A DNA stretch of 11,959 bases. Origin: Muribaculaceae bacterium (GTDB lineage: Bacteria > Bacteroidota > Bacteroidia > Bacteroidales > Muribaculaceae). The notes below the pieces were generated by a model. The model ran no database searches, was not told the origin of the DNA, and was given only the letters and a program-made list of their open reading frames with translations. Positions 11,792-11,959 of this stretch are shown piece after piece. Position numbers and translations under genes: made by a program. Position 1 is the first letter of the stretch. Each line of letters starts with the position of its first letter. The stretch spans positions 1 through 11,959 of the forward strand of contig JAFLTK010000017.1 of the NCBI GenBank assembly GCA_022511505.1, given 5' to 3'.

Positions 11792-11826
11792 AAAAAAAGC
11801 GAGGCGGGGTTAGGCCGTCTCGCTTT
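11792..11826 (-). terminator. Rho-independent terminator of the gene at the right edge
   Basis: Minus-strand arms AAAGCGAG-A-CGG (11826-11815) and CCG-C-CTCGCTTT (11807-11796) pair over 12 positions with one A/C mismatch and a 7-nt loop. A run of seven T (11798-11792) follows on the minus strand. It lies about 18 nt beyond the stop codon of the partial gene and separates it from the DUF59 operon. Confidence 0.8.
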
Positions 11827-11843
11827 AGGTACAAGATTGAATA

Positions 11844-11959
11844 TCAATTGTTGCTTATGTTGATGTTGATATTGCGGTTGTTGGTGGGAGTCTGGTTATT
11901 ATTGACGTTGTCGGGACGGGCGCGATAGCGGGCCGGGAAGCCGAAGACGGTGATGCGGA
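11844..11959 (-). CDS. 3' end of an unrecognised gene with an Asn-rich tail (partial)
   Basis: The last 37 codons of a minus-strand gene enter from the right and stop at TGA 11846-11844. They read RITVFGFPARYRARP followed by a low-complexity Asn-rich tail ending NINISNN. Of the three minus frames this is the only one that looks like protein and that stops just before the terminator hairpin. The family cannot be told from this fragment. Confidence 0.6.
   Translation of the reverse strand, partial: RITVFGFPARYRARPDNVNNNQTPTNNRNININISNN

Noticed and set aside
1..11959. tRNA, rRNA, CRISPR arrays or intact insertion sequences
   Set aside because: No cloverleaf, regularly spaced repeat or transposase with terminal repeats was seen on either strand.

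Overview
The window looks like a Bacteroidota chromosome, most likely order Bacteroidales. Several promoters fit the Bacteroidetes consensus (TTTG about 19-21 nt upstream of TAnnTTTG), clear Shine-Dalgarno sites are scarce, and the genes match that group: a secreted glycoside hydrolase family 2 (GH2) enzyme with a DUF4982-like region, an SDR-type fructuronate reductase and a 106-aa DUF59 protein. The DNA from about 2000 rightwards is fairly GC-rich. A family-level placement such as Muribaculaceae is only a guess.

Left region, about 1-1740, plus strand, visibly AT-richer. It holds a small Bacteroidales-type hypothetical gene broken by a frame change (42-243); a secreted 169-aa protein of unknown function with a near-perfect promoter (300-809); and a 52-aa ORF (969-1127) one base before a TacT-like GNAT acetyltransferase (1129-1662), ending in a strong terminator. 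The last pair has the form of a toxin-antitoxin module. This block reads as accessory DNA. It ends in a decayed ORF (about 1737-1916).

Centre, 1942-7572, minus strand. This is a four-gene operon for hexuronate use: a secreted multidomain GH2 enzyme, mannonate dehydratase (uxuA), an SDR fructuronate reductase (uxuB type), and a 200-aa protein I do not recognise. Gaps are 9-21 nt. The GH2 enzyme would release a sugar, probably a uronic acid, in the periplasm. The reductase and dehydratase would convert fructuronate to mannonate and then to 2-keto-3-deoxygluconate. Glucuronate isomerase (uxaC) is not in the window. The GH2 enzyme lacks the canonical acid/base glutamate of the GNE motif.

Non-coding region 7573-8088. 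It contains the GH2 promoter and tandem 17-bp repeats, a perfect 15-bp hairpin, a second leftward promoter that could make a roughly 90-nt RNA ending at that hairpin, and a 14-bp inverted repeat flanking that promoter.

Right region, 8089-11645, minus strand. This is a tight operon: DUF59 Fe-S assembly protein, LpxH (lipid A synthesis), CopA (Cu+ exporter) and a CopZ-like metallochaperone. It appears to start from a nearly leaderless promoter. Upstream lie a terminator and the 3' end of an unrecognised minus-strand gene with an Asn-rich tail.
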